DNA from: an uncultured Collinsella sp.
GTDB lineage: Bacteria; Actinomycetota; Coriobacteriia; Coriobacteriales; Coriobacteriaceae
Direction of reading: 5' to 3'
DNA: 6,628 bases
Assembly: GCA_902496005.1 (NCBI GenBank)
Contig: CABUZI010000092.1
Coordinates: forward strand, 1-6,628
Part shown: positions 5,940-6,628 of the stretch, piece after piece
Layout of the letters: each line of letters starts with the position of its first letter
How positions within the stretch are numbered: position 1 is the first letter of the stretch
Position numbers and translations under genes: made by a program
The notes under the pieces: model-generated
Seen by the model: the letters and a program-made list of their open reading frames with translations, nothing else
Told to the model about the DNA's origin: nothing
Databases searched by the model: none

Positions 5940-6628
5940 TTACCAACCGGTGTAGTAGTCGGTGGTTCCGGCAGCGCAGCCGGAGTCATAGACCTTGCAA
6001 TCACCCTTGGAGCCCGTAAAGGTCGAGCCCTGGGCCATATCGCCCGCGGCAACAACGTAATAGCCGTCGGAATCGCGCCAGAAGCCCTCAGAATCCTGAG
6101 TCCATTCGCCCGTGCGATAGTGATAAAGCACATTGCTGCTGTAATAGGTCTCGCGGCGCCCGTTGTAGTTATTGACACCCGCAGAGCGCGTCAGGCCCGA
6201 TCCGTTCGCGTAGGACGCGGCAGACGCATAGGACGGAGTGTAACCGGCGTTGTAGTACGAAGCCTGGGCGGCCTCGGCAGCCTCCGCCTCGGCGGCAGCC
6301 TCGAGCGCTTCGCGCTTGGCATCCTCAAGCGCAGTGCGCAGCTCATCGAGCTCGGTCGACTTGGCGTCGACCTCCCCCATCGTCAACAGGCTACCCGCAC
6401 CGTCGATGCAACCCTGCAACACAGCGCGCTCGTCATCGGTAGCATAGTCGCCATACATATTCATAATGATCTGAGCGCGCATCTCCAGGGAATCGCGCTT
6501 GGCCTCCATCGAGGCGTTCCACTCCTGCATAGAGCCATAACCGTCGCTGCGGTAGTCGACGGGCTGCACCAGCGTCGCTTCGGACGGCGTAGGTCCAACC
6601 GTATCGGATAGTGTTGCCGCGTGGGCAT
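5940..6628 (-). CDS. Secreted cell-wall protein with C-terminal 3D (double-psi beta-barrel) domain, N-terminus cut
   Basis: Probably an exported wall-associated protein. The frame runs open off the right edge: 228 residues are visible. The first visible residues (AHA, then ATLSDTV) look like the end of a signal peptide at an A-x-A cleavage site, so the true start should lie just outside the window; a GTG at 6569 is internal. Layout in visible numbering: a helical part (about 30-80); a charged Ala/Glu coiled coil (about 85-121, with LDELRTALEDAKREALEAAA); a flexible Tyr/Ser/Ala/Asn linker (122-155); then GRRETYYSSNVLYHYR (156-171) and a 3D-like barrel to the end, with DSDGYYVVA (185-193), VYDSGCA (212-218) and TTDYYTGW (221-228). 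Asp187, Asp214 and Asp223 are the three candidate 3D aspartates. Cys210 and Cys217 could form a disulfide after export. 3D domains occur in wall lytic or Rpf-like proteins; whether this one is enzymatic is unknown. Confidence 0.8.
   Translation of the reverse strand, partial: AHAATLSDTVGPTPSEATLVQPVDYRSDGYGSMQEWNASMEAKRDSLEMRAQIIMNMYGDYATDDERAVLQGCIDGAGSLLTMGEVDAKSTELDELRTALEDAKREALEAAAEAEAAEAAQASYYNAGYTPSYASAASYANGSGLTRSAGVNNYNGRRETYYSSNVLYHYRTGEWTQDSEGFWRDSDGYYVVAAGDMAQGSTFTGSKGDCKVYDSGCAAGTTDYYTGW

Overview
The window is GC-rich and gene-dense. It looks like a chromosomal segment of a Coriobacteriia gut actinobacterium, most likely a Collinsella relative. That placement is an inference from base composition, protein flavour and gene style (GTG starts, strong GGAGG ribosome sites, a ferredoxin-type aldo/keto reductase, a 3D-domain wall protein); no rRNA or marker gene is present to prove it. 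There are no tRNA or rRNA genes, CRISPR arrays, transposases or phage genes.

Layout. (1) 1-561, minus: the first 187 codons of a lipoprotein solute-binding protein for polar amino acids, with a plausible promoter at 619-647. (2) 709-4043, minus: a run of three genes transcribed in the order aldo/keto reductase with two ferredoxin clusters, Gfo/Idh/MocA oxidoreductase, endonuclease IV (nfo). Both gaps in this run hold a copy of the same 79-bp hairpin element (2774-2852 and 1593-1671), placed just before the ribosome-binding site of the next gene. (3) 4206-5438, plus: a 64-codon gene resembling the tail of a cyclase-family enzyme, an intrinsic terminator at 4479-4504, then a ketopantoate reductase family gene (panE-like) starting only 19 bases after the terminator. 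(4) 5472-5510: a strong hairpin between convergent genes. (5) 5548-6628, minus: a secreted cell-wall protein with a C-terminal 3D double-psi barrel, cut by the window edge, followed by a 68-codon two-helix membrane protein of unknown role.

The metabolic genes do not form one obvious pathway. The reductases are of uncertain substrate and nfo is a DNA-repair gene, so the run may be co-transcribed without being functionally unified.

The most interesting signal is the pair of 79-bp elements. They align without gaps at 63 of 79 positions. A four-base block differs completely between the copies in both arms, yet base pairing is kept at all four pairs. This is direct two-copy covariation for a conserved hairpin, and it suggests a dispersed structured repeat or cis-acting RNA/DNA element. 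The copies also remain open in the same frame into the following gene.
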